Positions 1-12,490 of a stretch of DNA of 64,000 bases are shown here, piece after piece. Position numbers and translations under genes: made by a program. The notes below the pieces were generated by a model. The model had not been told where the DNA came from. It saw only the letters and a list, made by a program, of their open reading frames with translations, and searched no databases. Location of the stretch: the NCBI GenBank assembly GCA_035578905.1, contig JAQJVL010000201.1, positions 1,202,290 to 1,266,289 of the forward strand, given 5' to 3'. The stretch's first letter is position 1. Each line of letters starts with the position of its first letter. Origin of the DNA: Stictocephala bisonia (Eukaryota > Arthropoda > Insecta > Hemiptera > Membracidae).

Positions 1-439
1 TTTATTAACTTTTTAACTTATTTACAATATTTCTTACTAAAGATTACTTAAAAGAAATTTTGCAATCCTTGAAATATATAGTTCAAATATTCCTGATGAA
101 CTAATCTGAAGTTAAGCATAATATATCTTGGCAGATATTACAAACAGGTTTAATGTAACAAAAAAACAAAAACAAGAAGGTACATGTTATGACGACTGAT
201 TCCAGTGAGCCTGAGGATGATAAACTGAAAACTTGTGTTGTATGATGTTTCACTTGTTTGTAAAGATCCAAAACTGAAACATTACAAAGGCTTACCAATA
301 CAGTAAGGAGATTTGAAAAAATATTTTGGAACTGAGGAAAGTCTTCTTTCCTATTGTTAATTCTTACTAATTATGGACTAATAATTAATTATAGATTGAT
401 AAATCTCATTAATTGTAGTAAATTACAGGAAAATGTTAC
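1..439 (-). other. REV1 intron, left edge of window
   Basis: Sequence downstream (in gene direction) of the last REV1 exon seen here. It is AT-rich. I found no exon matching the expected next segment of REV1 (the thumb continuing into the little finger). The following exons must lie outside the window. Confidence 0.6.
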
Positions 440-566
440 TTGTATAGGGAGCATCCGTTTTTCACACCAAACTCTGATTTTAATCTGGCAAGTGAGATCT
501 GCTGCAAATCCAGACATGTCTTTATGCCCATGGTGGCCAGTTTGTAACTGGTTGAGCGACCCACCC
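440..566 (-). CDS. REV1: REV1 exon 6 (thumb, helix-hairpin-helix region)
   Basis: Encodes residues about 531-572 of the REV1 protein assembled in this window. The exon opens with the GVGRST turn that follows DLPG in the preceding exon, then a segment reading GIKTCLDLQQ and ending VKNGCSLYK. This is the helix-hairpin-helix thumb of Y-family polymerases, which grips the primer-template minor groove. The acceptor is CAG just above 566 and the donor is GTAACA just below 440. Phase 1 entry matches the phase 1 exit of exon 5, and exit is phase 2. The exon lies 15.6 kb from exon 5. No frameshift or stop is seen. Later parts of REV1 (little finger, ubiquitin-binding motifs, C-terminal Polzeta/insert-polymerase interaction domain) are beyond the left edge. 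Confidence 0.93.
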
Positions 567-2190
567 CTGCAAAAAGTATAAGACTATTGTAATAGACAAT
601 AAGATAATATACTGCATATATTGGATGTATATATGAAATACAAGGTGGGAGTATTATGTGCATGATTTGTGTAGTCTGTTTACACAGGATAGGTTAAGTG
701 GCGTAATATTAATAGCTCAATGGGCAGAACAAACAACAGTCCTAATAGATCTCACATGACTGTGACCTCTCCTTCAATAATAAAATAGGGCGTGTTTGTT
801 AAAAGTGATCATTAAGAGAACAACTAGGCAATAAAATAGTTTTAATTTTTTACCTCTCGTTAATTACTTCTTCTTTTATCAAATTGTCGAAATAAATAAG
901 ATAGCAATACTATGGCATCAGTGCACAGTAATACATTTTAGGTTATTACATTATAGTACCATATTTTCTTTGGATTAGAACAAGTTTGTTTAAACTTTAG
1001 GAACCGAACAATTTTCTCCAAACACTAATTAATGTTATGCCACTGAAAAAGTAAAAAAACAAAACCATTGCCTTAACAACCTAAAATACAAATAAAATAA
1101 ATAAAAATAAAAATAAAATACCTTAACAACCATTGCCTTAACAAAATATACTCTATAAAGTCAAAACATAAATATATCTACATATTAACCATTTCAGGTG
1201 TAAACATGTCATATGAAGTCCCAATTGTCATAACTGATAGGAGTGTTAGGGTTGGAAAAAAATGTAGAGGAGTAAAAAATAAAATTTTGAAAAAAGGTTT
1301 CAAACTTGTTTCTTACAATACACTATTACATTTAGTGTGGAACTCTTCAAAACAGAGGAATATGCATTCATGGGAAGTGTCCTTGCGTCCATGTCGTAGC
1401 TGTGTATCTGACAAACAACTGAGAGAATGCGAGTGAAAAGCGGGCCAAACCCAAACGTTATATCAGCTGCATGCCAGCTGATATCATCGTGTGGAACCAA
1501 ATCAGTTTAGAGATAGAGAACAAATGAAGGTTACAACTAAAATGAGCCTGCAAAAAGGTATGCACATCTAAAGTTGTGTTTGCCTATGAGAGATAGTACT
1601 GGTGTAATGTGTTAAAAATACGCTCAATAAATTTAATAAATTAAATAATTGGTCCATTACATAAGATGCCACATGACGCCCTTACTAACTTAGGCCAATT
1701 TATAAAAAAATGTCAGATGACGTCTTTACTCATTTTAAATAATAAAACGCAATCCTGAAAGGGTTAAAGTCAATTAATAATCTGAATTAATTAATGTTAG
1801 ATAAATAATACTGACTGATGGCAGAGAGTTAATTGAAAACCTTGTTTCTTAATTAATTATGTGCCTGGTTTTATTATGATCAGATTAAGACACATTTTTA
1901 AAGTGATAGTGTAAATCCCAATTTTTTTATATTAATGATCTTTTAACTATGCCTGACAGGTCGCAATCTGCATGTGTTATTTAACGTATATAGGAGGGAA
2001 AACGTTCCACAACTCCATCACTGTACTACAACGTATAACGGCTGAAGCTAAACTCTATTTGGCATGAAACTGAAAGGAGCCATGATGGAGTGGGGACAGT
2101 CAGCTGGTGAAGTTGCTGGTAGTATAAAATGCATTTGACGCTTCTTCTCCTTTGCTTCTTGTATTTGTAGGTTATTTTAGAAATAGTATA
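567..2190 (-). other. REV1 intron 5, unique part
   Basis: No gene recognised. AT-rich, with a short A-rich simple repeat near 1089-1120 bordered by a repeated 'accttaacaaccattgcc' phrase on both sides. Short open frames here have no recognisable domain. Confidence 0.5.
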
Positions 2191-4685
2191 GAAGACTTCT
2201 CCACAGTTGATGTAATATAGCCATAGCCTTGTCATATAGAAGACTTCTCCACAGTTGATGTAATATAGCCATAGCCTTGTCATTTAGAAGACTTCTCCAC
2301 AGTTGATGTAATATAGCCATAGCCTTGTCATATAGAAGACTTCTCCACAGTTGATGTAATATAGCCATAGCCTTGTCATATAGAAGACTTCTCCACAGTT
2401 GATGAAATATAGCCATAGCCTTGTCATATAGAAGACTTCTCCACAGTTGATGTAATATAGCCATAGCCTTGTCATACAGAAGACTTCTCCACAGTTGATG
2501 TAATATAGCCATAGCCTTGTCATACAGAAGACTTCTCCACAGTTGATGTAATATAGCCATAGCCTTGTCATACAGAAGACTTCTCCACAGTTGATGTAAT
2601 ATAGCCATAGCCTTGTCATACAGAAGACTTCTCCACAGTTGATGTAATATAGCCATAGCCTTGTCATACAGAAGACTTCTCCACAGTTGATGTAATATAG
2701 CCATAGCCTTGTCATACAGAAGACTTCTCCACAGTTGATGTAATATAGCCATAGCCTTGTCATACAGAAGACTTCTCCACAGTTGATGTAATATAAGCCA
2801 TAGCCTTGTCATACAGAAGACTTCTCCACAGTTGATGTAATATAGCCATAGCCTTGTCATACAGAAGACTTCTCCACAGTTGATGTAATATAGCCATAGC
2901 CTTGTCATACAGAAGACTTCTCCACAGTTGATGTAATATAGCCATAGCCTTGTCATACAGAAGACTTCTCCACAGTTGATGTAATATAGCCATAGCCTTG
3001 TCATACAGAAGACTTATCCACAGTTGATGTAATATAGCCATAGCCTTGTCATACAGAAGACTTATCCACAGTTGATGTAATATAGCCATAGCCTTGTCAT
3101 ACAGAAGACTTCTCCACAGTTGATGTAATATAGCCATAGCCTTGTCATACAGAAGACTTCTCCACAGTTGATGTAATATAGCCATAGCCTTGTCATACAG
3201 AAGACTTCTCCACAGTTGATGTAATATAGCCATAGCCTTGTCATACAGAAGACTTCTCCACAGTTGATGTAATATAGCCATAGCCTTGTCATTTAGAAGA
3301 CTTCTCCACAGTTGATGTAATATAGCCATAGCCTTGTCATACAGAAGACTTCTCCACAGTTGATGTAATATAGCCATAGCCTTGTCATACAGAAGACTTC
3401 TCCACAGTTGATGTAATATAGCCATAGCCTTGTCATACAGAAGACTTCTCCACAGTTGATGTAATATAGCCATAGCCTTGTCGTACAGAAGACTTATCCA
3501 CAGTTGATGTAATGTAGCCATAGTCTTGTCATACAGAAGACTTATCCACAGTTGATGTAATATAGCCATAGCCTTGTCATACAGAAGACTTATCCACAGT
3601 TGATGTAATATAGCCATAGTCTTGTCATACAGAAGACTTATCCACAGTTGATGTAATATAGCCATAGCCTTGTCATACAGAAGACTTCTCCACAGTTGAT
3701 GTAATATAGCCATAGCCTTGTCATACAGAAGACTTATCCACAGTTGATGTAATATAGCCATAGCCTTGTCATACAGAAGACTTCTCCACAGTTGATGTAA
3801 TATAGCCATAGCCTTGTCATACAGAAGACTTATCCACAGTTGATGTAATATAGCCATAGCCTTGTCATACAGAAGACTTCTCCACAGTTGATGTAATATA
3901 GCCATAGCCTTGTCATACAGAAGACTTATCCACAGTTGATGTAATATAGCCATAGCCTTGTCATACAGAAGACTTATCCACAGTTGATGTAATATAGCCA
4001 TAGCCTTGTCATACAGAAGACTTCTCCACAGTTGATGTAATATAGCCATAGCCTTGTCATACAGAAGACTTCTCCACAGTTGATGTAATATAGCCATAGC
4101 CTTGTCATACAGAAGACTTCTCCACAGTTGATGTAATATAGCCATAGCCTTGTCATACAGAAGACTTCTCCACAGTTGATGTAATATAGCCATAGCCTTG
4201 TCATACAGAAGACTTCTCCACAGTTGATGTAATATAGCCATAGCCTTGTCATACAGAAGACTTCTCCACAGTTGATGTAATATAGCCATAGCCTTGTCAT
4301 TTAGAAGACTTCTCCACAGTTGATGTAATATAGCCATAGCCTTGTCATATAGAAGACTTCTCCACAGTTGATGTAATATAGCCATAGCCTTGTCATTTAG
4401 AAGACTTCTCCACAGTTGATGTAATATAGCCATAGCCTTGTCATATAGAAGACTTCTCCACAGTTGATGTAATATAGCCATAGCCTTGTCATATAGAAGA
4501 CTTCTCCACAGTTGATGTAATATAGCCATAGCCTTGTCATATAGAAGACTTCTCCACAGTTGATGTAATATAGCCATAGCCTTGTCATACAGAAGACTTC
4601 TCCACAGTTGATGTAATATAGCCATAGCCTTGTCATATAGAAGACTTCTCCACAGTTGATATAATATAGCCATAGCCTTGTCATA
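2191..4685. repeat. 48-bp minisatellite, about 52 tandem copies
   Basis: A highly homogeneous 48-bp unit, containing gaagacttctccacagttga, runs for about 2.5 kb. Variants are few: TATAG, TACAG or TTTAG before AAG; CTTCTCC or CTTATCC; one 49-bp unit near 2793 with an extra A. CTTATCC and CTTCTCC units tend to alternate between about 3.6 and 4.0 kb, which suggests a 96-bp higher-order unit there. Because 48 is divisible by 3, the minus strand is open in two frames for hundreds of codons. This is a by-product of the period, not evidence of a protein. The array lies inside REV1 intron 5. Confidence 0.97.
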
Positions 4686-5614
4686 TTTAATTAGTTTATT
4701 TGTCATATAAAAAAACAGATGATCCAATAATGCACAGACTGCATAGTAATCATTAGACATATAAAATATTTTTATTTTTTAATAGACAAATAGAAACTCT
4801 GACAAAGTATGCAACAGATTTAATTAATAGAGAACAGAATAACACATTTCAAAGTATATTTAATTTATTTACAACAATTCACATGCTTTTATTGTGCATG
4901 TGTAATACATTATGATAATTTTAAATCACAAATAAACTAGACATGAGACATCCTGTAACCAATATTTATTTTAATAGATTATATCATTTAAAAATCTATG
5001 AAAGTGAATATCTTCTTCTTGTTCTGTCTATTATGATTAGTACAATTAGCAACTGTATAGCACACCTTTTAACTAATTACATATAATAGGTAAATTAAAC
5101 ATCAATTTAAGTGGTGATAGAGTCTCTTCAATATCATTTCAACTGAATTTTAATTAAATCATAACTATTTAAAATATAACAATAACACAATAATGCTACA
5201 AAAAATATTATAATAAATCCAAAAAGAACCCTGTAATACATTAGCTGACTCCTCACTCTTTTCGCCTCTCCCTTTAGTTTCAGCTGTGCAAGACTTCAGT
5301 CCCCATCACATACCTGGCAAATCAATTGGAACACCTATCACTGAAAATTAAATTGGCAGGGCTTGTTATTGCGCAGCCAGCTCGTGGCCTACCATCTATT
5401 CCAGTATCCGTGACAAAGAAATATTAGTGTGGCCCAGAGAAGAAGAGTACAGTACTTTTATCTCACATCCACCACTCAGTGCATCTCTTTCACACCAGTT
5501 TTTTTTCAGTAGATTGCTATTTAAGTAGCTACCTGTAGATCTCTAGATCTGAAGTCACAACATCTACAGTTACAAATGCATGAGTTATGGCTGTAGTTTA
5601 CTTTGCATGCTTAC
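4686..5614. other. Intron 5 sequence without a recognised gene
   Basis: AT-rich. The part from 5240 to 5500 is less AT-rich and could be the degraded downstream end of the piggyBac fragment that follows, but I could not match it to the transposase. Confidence 0.4.
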
Positions 5615-5990
5615 ACAAACTTTAAAAAAGTTTCTCTGATGCAATACATCTTGTCGACCATTTTGCGGTTTGCTCTATTTGGATCAGAGATGTCATCAAA
5701 TCTCACCATCTGATGCAAAAACTTAAATCGGTTCACTTCCATTTACAAAACGGAATATTTCAATCCCGAAATCATCATTTCGCCAAACATCATGTAGCCG
5801 ATTCTTGTTTGATTTGCTAACACCAAGCATATTTAGAACCCTAATGTAAGCACACATTTCAGCATAATTTGTCTCCTTCGCATCTCTCTCTCTCTCTCTA
5901 TTGTAGTTTTGTTGAGATGATCATCGCTATATTCAGAATTATTACCTTCATCTAAAGAGAGGTCGTCCTCAGTTTAATTCTCGTTCTCCA
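5615..5990 (-). pseudogene. piggyBac-type transposase fragment (DDE_Tnp_1_7)
   Basis: On the minus strand two adjoining frames read like the piggyBac transposase core. One contains YAEMCAYIRVL and VSKSNKNRLHDVW. After a frameshift near 5735 comes RFKFLHQMVRFDD followed by ANRKMVDKMYCIRETF, matching the family pattern RFDD...DK...IR..F. Upstream, near 5930-5990, is an acidic stretch (EDDLSLDEGNNSEYSDD) like the acidic N-terminus of these proteins. It is broken by a frameshift and stops, and lacks the rest of the catalytic domain. No TTAA-flanked ends were located. It is a dead relic in REV1 intron 5. Confidence 0.68.
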
Positions 5991-6479
5991 AACTATTATA
6001 TATTAGGCAAAAACACTCAAGAACTGTAACTAGTTCAACTAAGTCTCATGGTAACATGCACTGGCTGGGATTACCCGATTTTGCACAGAAAAAGAACAAT
6101 GATTCACTCTAGACAGTTGGAAAGTGACTAAGCGAGCAACAGGGGTTTTACCATCCATGGATGACTGACTACAGTCTCAGTGAAGTGGCTCCAGTATAAA
6201 GTATAATATAGATAGTAATTATTAAACAAACAGTATTTATCTTATTCACATAACTTACCTGGAATATCTGTAAGTCCATCTCATTAATAATTTTTAATCA
6301 AGACTCAACACCTTTTGAAAGAAACTTAAGAATATATGTCAAGGCAAGACTAACATATTAATTGATTCACTGACATTGAAACTATTATTCATTATATGAC
6401 TCAAGATTTATTTATTTGTATTAATAACTTATTATAAATACACTCTAAGCGACAGATTAATAAAGTTAACTCTTAATAC
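5991..6479. other. Intron 5 spacer
   Basis: No gene or repeat recognised between the piggyBac fragment and the LINE. AT-rich throughout. Confidence 0.4.
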
Positions 6480-6490
6480 AAGTACTATCA

Positions 6491-6697
6491 TTGGCAGCTG
6501 AAGTGGGTAATGCACTGCTGATTGAAAACACACACCTAAAGCAACAATTACATGAATTAAACACAGTTAGGACAGAATTACAATTGGAACTAGAAAACAA
6601 ACTGAGGCTTATGGTGGAAATCATAAATGAACTAAATGAAAAAATTACCAACCAGAATAAAGAATTAGTATATACAACAAAAAAAGTTGGAAAATGA
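6491..6697 (+). pseudogene. LINE ORF1 coiled-coil segment
   Basis: Sixty-eight residues of heptad-like sequence, including HLKQQLHELN and ELQLELENKLRLM. This is the trimerising coiled coil often found in ORF1 of CR1/L2-like LINEs. It continues in other frames (ENERTLKQDIIEQSDNEK) after a frameshift near 6690. The later ORF1 part, around 7530, reads LRKPGETVEQFFANN. No nucleic-acid-binding knuckle was recognised. Confidence 0.6.
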
Positions 6698-7253
6698 ACG
6701 TACTCTCAAACAGGATATCATTGAGCAATCTGATAATGAAAAATACTACTATTCAACACAAAATAATGACTTTCTGTCTATTAAATCAGGCTCCATAACA
6801 AAGTAAAACAACTTGAAGACAATCTGTTGAGTAAGTCATTAATAATTGATTCCTTAATGGTGGAAAAAACTGCCTTAACTATAACATTTGCTCCCTAGAA
6901 TCTGAATTAGCTGAGGAAAAGTCCTTAATTAAAGAAACTACTGCAAACTATAAAGAACTCCTAACTAAGCTATCTGATCAAGAATCAACTGCTAGATTAC
7001 ACCTTACAAATCTCCTAAGAGCCGCAAACATACAAAATTGCCCACTTCCCCCTCATAATACAAAAATAAAGGATCCACATTTCCAAAAAAAGAAAAATTG
7101 TTATAGTGTGTCACTACAAATTGCAAAAAATACTAAGTCACAACCACTATACCCGTCACTTCAAGAAGAACTAACACTGCACAACCCAGAGAAATTATAC
7201 ACCATTCCACAGCACAGACAATCACATTTTAGAGAGGAAAGAAACATAACGTG

Positions 7254-7480
7254 GGGAACCAGCCAAACCCTGACAAAAAAACTGATAACATAATGGAGGG
7301 AACCAGCCAAACCCCAACAAAAAAACTGATAACAAACAGAATGGAGGGAACCAGCCAAACTCTGACAAAAAAGTGATAACAAACATAACGGAGGGAACCA
7401 GTCAAACCCCGACAAAAAAACTGATAAAAACAACACGGAGGGAAACAGCCAAACCCCGACAAAAAAACTGTCACCATCCA
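7254..7480. repeat. 44-48 bp tandem repeat, five copies
   Basis: Five direct copies of a unit beginning gggaaccagccaaacc and rich in CAAAAAAACTGATAAC, spaced 44, 48, 47 and 47 bp. The array lies within the ORF1 part of the LINE. It generates a spurious minus-strand frame of FFVGVWLVPS-like repeats. Confidence 0.85.
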
Positions 7481-7899
7481 CCTCTGTCTTAGACTCTGCT
7501 CCCTTCAAAAAACCACCTTGCACTGCTAAACTCCGCAAACCAGGGGAAACTGTTGAACAATTTTTTGCAAACAACATAGAAAAATAAAAAAAATAGTCTA
7601 ATAAAAATCAAACCAAAGACTACATCACCAGACCAAACTTTAATGCAAGATAAACCAAAACTACTCAAATATTTTTTAGGCCCCAGCAGCAGGATAAACA
7701 GCAAATTAAGATAAAGCAAAAATACAAGCATACAAATCATCTTACCTTCTTCCACCAGAACATGGATAGGATGACAAATAAAATCGAAAGACTGGAACAA
7801 CTTTTTACACAGTACTAACCCGGATTTTGTAATATTGACAGAACATGGGCTAAAAAAACAACACAATAAACCATGCAAAACTGAACTGACTACACACTA

Positions 7900-8590
7900 A
7901 TCAGTGCATATGGTAGAGAAGATCATATCAAAGGAGGAGTTGCCATCTATAGGCATAATAATATTAGTAACAAAACCGAAAGCTTAGAGTTGAAAAGTTC
8001 AGTGTAGAAATGGTATGTGAAGTCTCAGCAGTAAAAATAAATATAACCAAAAAGAAAACCCTGTGCCTACTTGGGAGTATACCGACCACCTGGTGGAGAT
8101 CTCAAAACATCAATAGAAATCCTTTCAGACACTTTGGACAGCTTTCCAACTCAGAGAACTGACACATCAATCATGGGGGACATTAACATAGACAACTTTG
8201 ATGAGGCCTCTAGAGAAGTCACTGCGCTAAATGAAATGTCAGCAGGTTACCAATATCATTAGACTAAATCTTCCAGCTACAAGAATCTCTGATACTTCTG
8301 TTTCCTCTATAGATATGGTGTGTACCAATCTTGATAAAGACTTGACTGAAGTAGTGGTCTCTAACACAGGTCTTTCAGATCATACAGGACAATACTGCAT
8401 CAAAGACAAAATAAAAACAACATATACATCTAGAATAAACTTGAACAACAGTAATCTGCAGACTTTAAGAAACCAAATATGCACAGAAACCTGGGAGACC
8501 GTTTTGAAGGCAAAATATGTTGAAGAGGCCTATTCCCATTTCAACCAAACACTTCTATCTGCCCTTGACAATTCCAAAAATAAAATCTAG
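7900..8590 (+). pseudogene. LINE endonuclease (EEP/APE-like) remnant
   Basis: Segments in shifting frames match the endonuclease of LINE ORF2: GGVAIYRHN near 7940, YLGVYRPPGG near 8070, IMGDINIDN at about 8175 (the GDxN catalytic motif), then SIDMVCTNL and TGLSDHTGQY near 8310-8390 (the final SDH motif). At least two frameshifts separate these blocks. In an intact element this domain would nick target DNA to prime reverse transcription. Confidence 0.8.
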
Positions 8591-8643
8591 GGTTACAACA
8601 AAAAAAATATATAAATATACACCTGAACTATAATGAAGAAATC

Positions 8644-10569
8644 ATGACACTTAAAAAGGAATTCCTAATAGCACAAGACAAATTTCTTCTAACTGGCCAT
8701 CCCAATGATAAGAACACTGCCACAGCAAGGAAGAAATCTTATGATGAAAAATTAAAAAAGGTGAGGCGGGAAACAAATGCAGCACACATTGAACAAGCTG
8801 ACAATAAAGCCAATGCCATTTGGAACACCATCAATAATGAAAGACAAGGGAGGAAAGAACTTGACAATAACTCTACAATAGAACTAAATAACAACGGAAA
8901 GAAATTTACAGACCCAAAGGACATAGCAAATTATTTCAATGACTACTTTGTAAACATAGCGGAAGAAACACTAAAACAAAACAACATAAAGAACACAACA
9001 GCAACAATAGATCAAAATGTCCCTGCTTCCATAGAGTCTACCCTTTCGTCACTATGCCCCACAACAGCTGATGAGATGGACAGAACCATCAAATCACTAA
9101 AGAACTACACATCCGCAGGCATTGATGAAATATCTTCTCAGATACTGAAAACATGTGTAGATGGACTAATAACACATCTGGTGAAAATTGTCAACATGTC
9201 TATGGCAGAAGGAATTGTCCCATCTCGATTGAAGATAGCTAAGTTTTACCCTAAACACAAACATCTCCAACTACAGACCCATTTCATTACTTCCATCCAT
9301 ATCAAAAGTTATAGAAAAAAATATAAAAACAAGACTCCAGGAACACCTTAGTAAAAACCAGTTACTGACCAGCAGTCAGCATGGGTTTGTTGCTGGGAAA
9401 TCAACCATAACTGCAATAATAGATATTAATGATTTCATTATTGAGAACTTAGAAATTGGCAATACTATTACCAGCCTCTAACTTGACCTAAGCAAGGCTT
9501 TTGACTGCCTAGGGCATGACCTTATATTAGCTAAACTACATTAACTGGGAATCCCACAAATAACACTGAAGTGGTTTGGAAGTTATTTAAAGGGATGAAG
9601 CCACATTGTAGAAATAAAACACATATAGCAAAAGAGCTTACAAACACTGTACAATCTAAATTGCTTCCCACCAATAGAGGAGTCCCCCAGGGCTCGGTCT
9701 TAGGACCAGTTCTATTCGTGCTATTCATTAATGACTTCCCTGAACACTTACACTAATACAGCAAAATGATAATGTATGCCGATGACACTGTATTGCTCAC
9801 AGCTAAGAAAAACATAGAACAACTAGAAATAAACACATATACTTCTTTCAATATTGTATGAAAAATGACTTAGTTCTTAATGAAAATAAGACCAAACAGA
9901 TGTCACTGGGATATAAAAGAGCTTCAGTGTCTAATATGCCCAACCTTGTAGCAACTGACAAAATCAAACATCTGGGTGCCATACTTGATGAAAACTTATC
10001 CTGGAAGAGCCAAACAGACAACCTATGCTCAAAACCGGGCTCAGCTCTCTATGCCATAAAAAGAACTAAAACAACCAGTACCTCCTGAAGCAACTAGGAC
10101 AGCATACTATGCATTGTTTGAAAGTCATGTACGATATGGAATTTCTGTCTGGGGTGGATCCTCTGCTGGTAATATCTATCGCATCCAGATAATGCAGAAG
10201 AGAGCGATTAGAATTATGGCAGGCTTAGGACCGAGACAGAGCTGTAGAGATGTCTTCAAAAACCTGAAAATTCTCACTGTTACCTCAGTCTATATCATGG
10301 ATATGAGGAAAGACCCACCTAAACAAAGCGACATACATGAATACAGAACCAGACATAGAAGAAACTATGTGCTGCCTAGTCACAGAACAGCTATGTATGC
10401 AAGAAAACCTTCATATGCAGGAGTTAAGATTCTAATCAACCTGCCGGTCTACTTAAAGGATGGAGGCCCTCTGACAGTGAAGAGAATGCTGCGAAGATGG
10501 CTGCTGGACAAGGCATTCTACACACTTAACAAGTTCTACTCTTGGAGAGACCATGAAGAACATATTTAA
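8644..10569 (+). pseudogene. LINE reverse transcriptase and C-terminal tail
   Basis: Reverse transcriptase blocks appear in order: TSAGIDEISSQILK near 9110, DLSKAFDCLGH near 9487 in a frame with stops, GVPQGSVLGPVLFVLF near 9680, MYADDTVLL at about 9772 (the catalytic Y-A-D-D), and KHLGAILDENLSW near 9965. The conserved LINE C-terminus follows: HVRYGISVWGG near 10128, QKRAIRIMAG near 10195, then WLLDKAFYTLNKFY near 10500. Frameshifts and stops separate blocks, so it is inactive. The same WLL...FYTLN ending recurs in the short minus-strand LINE fragment at 37.1-37.3 kb. Confidence 0.9.
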
Positions 10570-10641
10570 TTTTTGACTAACATTTTTTTCATTTGACACT
10601 GTAACATTTCTTGAAGAAATTGTAATAAAGAGTATTGTCTA

Positions 10642-11870
10642 TTGTCAGCGAGTGGTGGGGGAAGATGTCACTGACTTTCAACTGTCTGGCTAGAGTCGTG
10701 CTGCTACAAAGGAGCAAAAAGAATAAAAACTTCATCATTATAGTTAACTTGAGTTTCATAAGTATCAACAACAGGTTTGAATTTATTTTTGCCAGTTTGT
10801 TTTTGTTTTTCAACAATATTTTTAACATTAGAATGATTTGTAGTGTACTTGCATGCCTTTGACTTACCCTATTCTTTGACTTACGTGCCTTTTCAAGATG
10901 CCCTTTCTTGTTACAATAATTGCACTCATATTCACGGAATCTACACACATTAGTATAGTGACACTTTTACCACAACAAAAAAACTGCACAGAACTTGTAT
11001 TTGAGAACGACTGCTTGCCAATTGATACTGCACTGGCACTTTTGTTGCTCTGAGATAGCCGCTGTCCAGTTGAATTGAAGGCCTCTGCAATGTGTGAACT
11101 CTGCTACTATCAGGTCAAGATGTTAGGGATGCAGCGTATCTCTCTCTGCTACTTCCATTGATGTAGCCAATTGGACCGCCTTTTCGAATATAAGCTCTTC
11201 CTCCCCTAGAAGTTGTTTCTTGACCGCACTGTATCTTATACCGCTGACAAACCAGTCTCTGAGATAGTCGGGCAACTTGTCACCAAACCGGCAATATTTA
11301 GAAAGTTTCTTAAGCTGCACAATATATTCAGAAATTGATTCGTACTCTTGTTGATCCCGTCTACTAAATTTATAATGTTCTGAATGATGGTTTAGGATGA
11401 AGATATTTTTCAATTGTTTCTACAATTACCTTGTACGATTTATTTGCTGGTTGTTCCGGGGTTAATAAGGCTTTTAATAAGTTTTACGTTTTCACCCCAA
11501 CTAATGTTAAAAACGTGCTTACTTTTTTCCTGTCTTCTATACCATTACAATCACAGAAAAGTTTGAATCGTTCTATGCCTACGTTTCTTTGCTTCTGTTG
11601 AAATATCCAATGTTGCCGATTGTGGCCATTTTTGAAGTGCCCAAGATTAACACACTGCCGAATTCTTCAATGAATCTTACATCCAACGGCATGGAAAAAT
11701 GTACCTTGCTACATTGACCAAGCACAGTTCATTTGTAATAACCTAAATGTGATGAACCACTGCACCTTTCTACACCAATGAAACACTGTTCACTTTTGAA
11801 ATATTTTCGTGGTCACACTATTGAAGTTTAAGATGCGCATTCCATTTTCAAGCATCGTCCATTTCGGACC
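10642..11870 (-). pseudogene. Ty3/Gypsy-type gag relic
   Basis: Minus-strand gag. The intact stretch at 11413-11123 reads ESISEYIVQLKKLSKYCRFG and LRDWFVSGI, the retrotransposon gag core. Upstream blocks (CDCNGIEDRKK near 11560, PKPSFRT) are in other frames. Downstream are two CCHC-type zinc knuckles: CCGKS..HYTNVC, broken by a frameshift near 10960, and ECNYCNKKGHLEKAR, where the last zinc-binding Cys is now Arg. No protease, RT or integrase follows, so the element is 3'-truncated. Its gag layout matches the relic at 63-64 kb. Confidence 0.78.
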
Positions 11871-12399
11871 ATTACCTTACTACGGATCGAAACTTTTCCA
11901 ACTGCTTGTTGCCATTTTTACGTATGTAGTATATATAGTAATTATTGAAGAGTGAATTATACACATGATTACATTTAAATAATGCTTGGATGGCCACTTT
12001 ACCAGGGATCGGACATGAGGCGGAGGGCGACAGCGACTGAAGACATTCTCGCAGGTCAGCAGGTGGTGTCAGGTGAATCCTTTGGGATAGGTCAGAGTAG
12101 GGATATGACGTGATAGGTTTCATTCAGCCAATCAGATATGTTTATTGACATCATCTGATTATCATACGAGATACAACGGTGGCATGATATTTCTAAATAG
12201 AATTAGACTTAATATAGTACAGTATTAAATAAATGGTTAAGTGAACGAATGAAGAAACATCAATATTTTTTATATCTCAATAAAAAATAAAACTAGGTAA
12301 TTGATGACAAATAAAATGAGCAGTATCTTACTTAGCTTTAATCTTTAAAACCTATTTAGTATAAAAACATTAGCATGGTAGACTACAAGTTATATAACC
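11871..12399. other. Possible 5' leader or LTR of the Gypsy relic
   Basis: Sequence upstream (minus strand) of the gag relic, less AT-rich than its surroundings between 11990 and 12120. It would be the leader or LTR, but only one copy is present and I could not define TG...CA ends or a primer-binding site. Confidence 0.3.
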
Positions 12400-12490
12400 C
12401 ACAAACATAAATATATGTATTAGTATGAACTGCTTCAGTGTAATTGATTTTCACTGTACTGAAGCATGTAAATAAATAAATAAATAAAAA
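12400..12490 (+). repeat. LINE 3' end with (AAAT)n tail
   Basis: The phrase 'cactgtactgaagcatgt' is followed by AAATAAATAAATAAATAAAA at 12469-12488. This looks like the tail of a 5'-truncated LINE copy. No coding part is attached. Confidence 0.45.

Larger units (their letters stand above)
6480..10641 (+). mobile_element. LINE retrotransposon relic (CR1/L2-like)
   Basis: A decayed but roughly collinear non-LTR retrotransposon: a coiled-coil first ORF (6491-6697 and onward), a repeat-rich linker, an endonuclease segment (about 7.9-8.6 kb), reverse transcriptase (8.6-10.1 kb) and the conserved C-terminal tail (10.1-10.57 kb). It ends soon after an AATAAA-like signal near 10624. It lies in the opposite orientation to the surrounding REV1 gene. 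Multiple frameshifts and stops show it is inactive. The clade assignment is by look of the RT only. Confidence 0.85.

Noticed and set aside
2191..4685. CRISPR array
   Set aside because: The repeats are contiguous with no unique spacers, and the context is a eukaryotic intron.
2177..4760. Very long minus-strand open frames (666, 275 and 159 codons) of repeating 16-residue units
   Set aside because: They follow from a 48-bp repeat whose period is divisible by three. Two frames are open at once and no domain, signal or splice context supports a protein.
7161..7577. Minus-strand frame with FFVGVWLVPS-like hydrophobic repeats resembling a membrane protein
   Set aside because: It is the antisense of a 44-48 bp repeat in a LINE ORF1.
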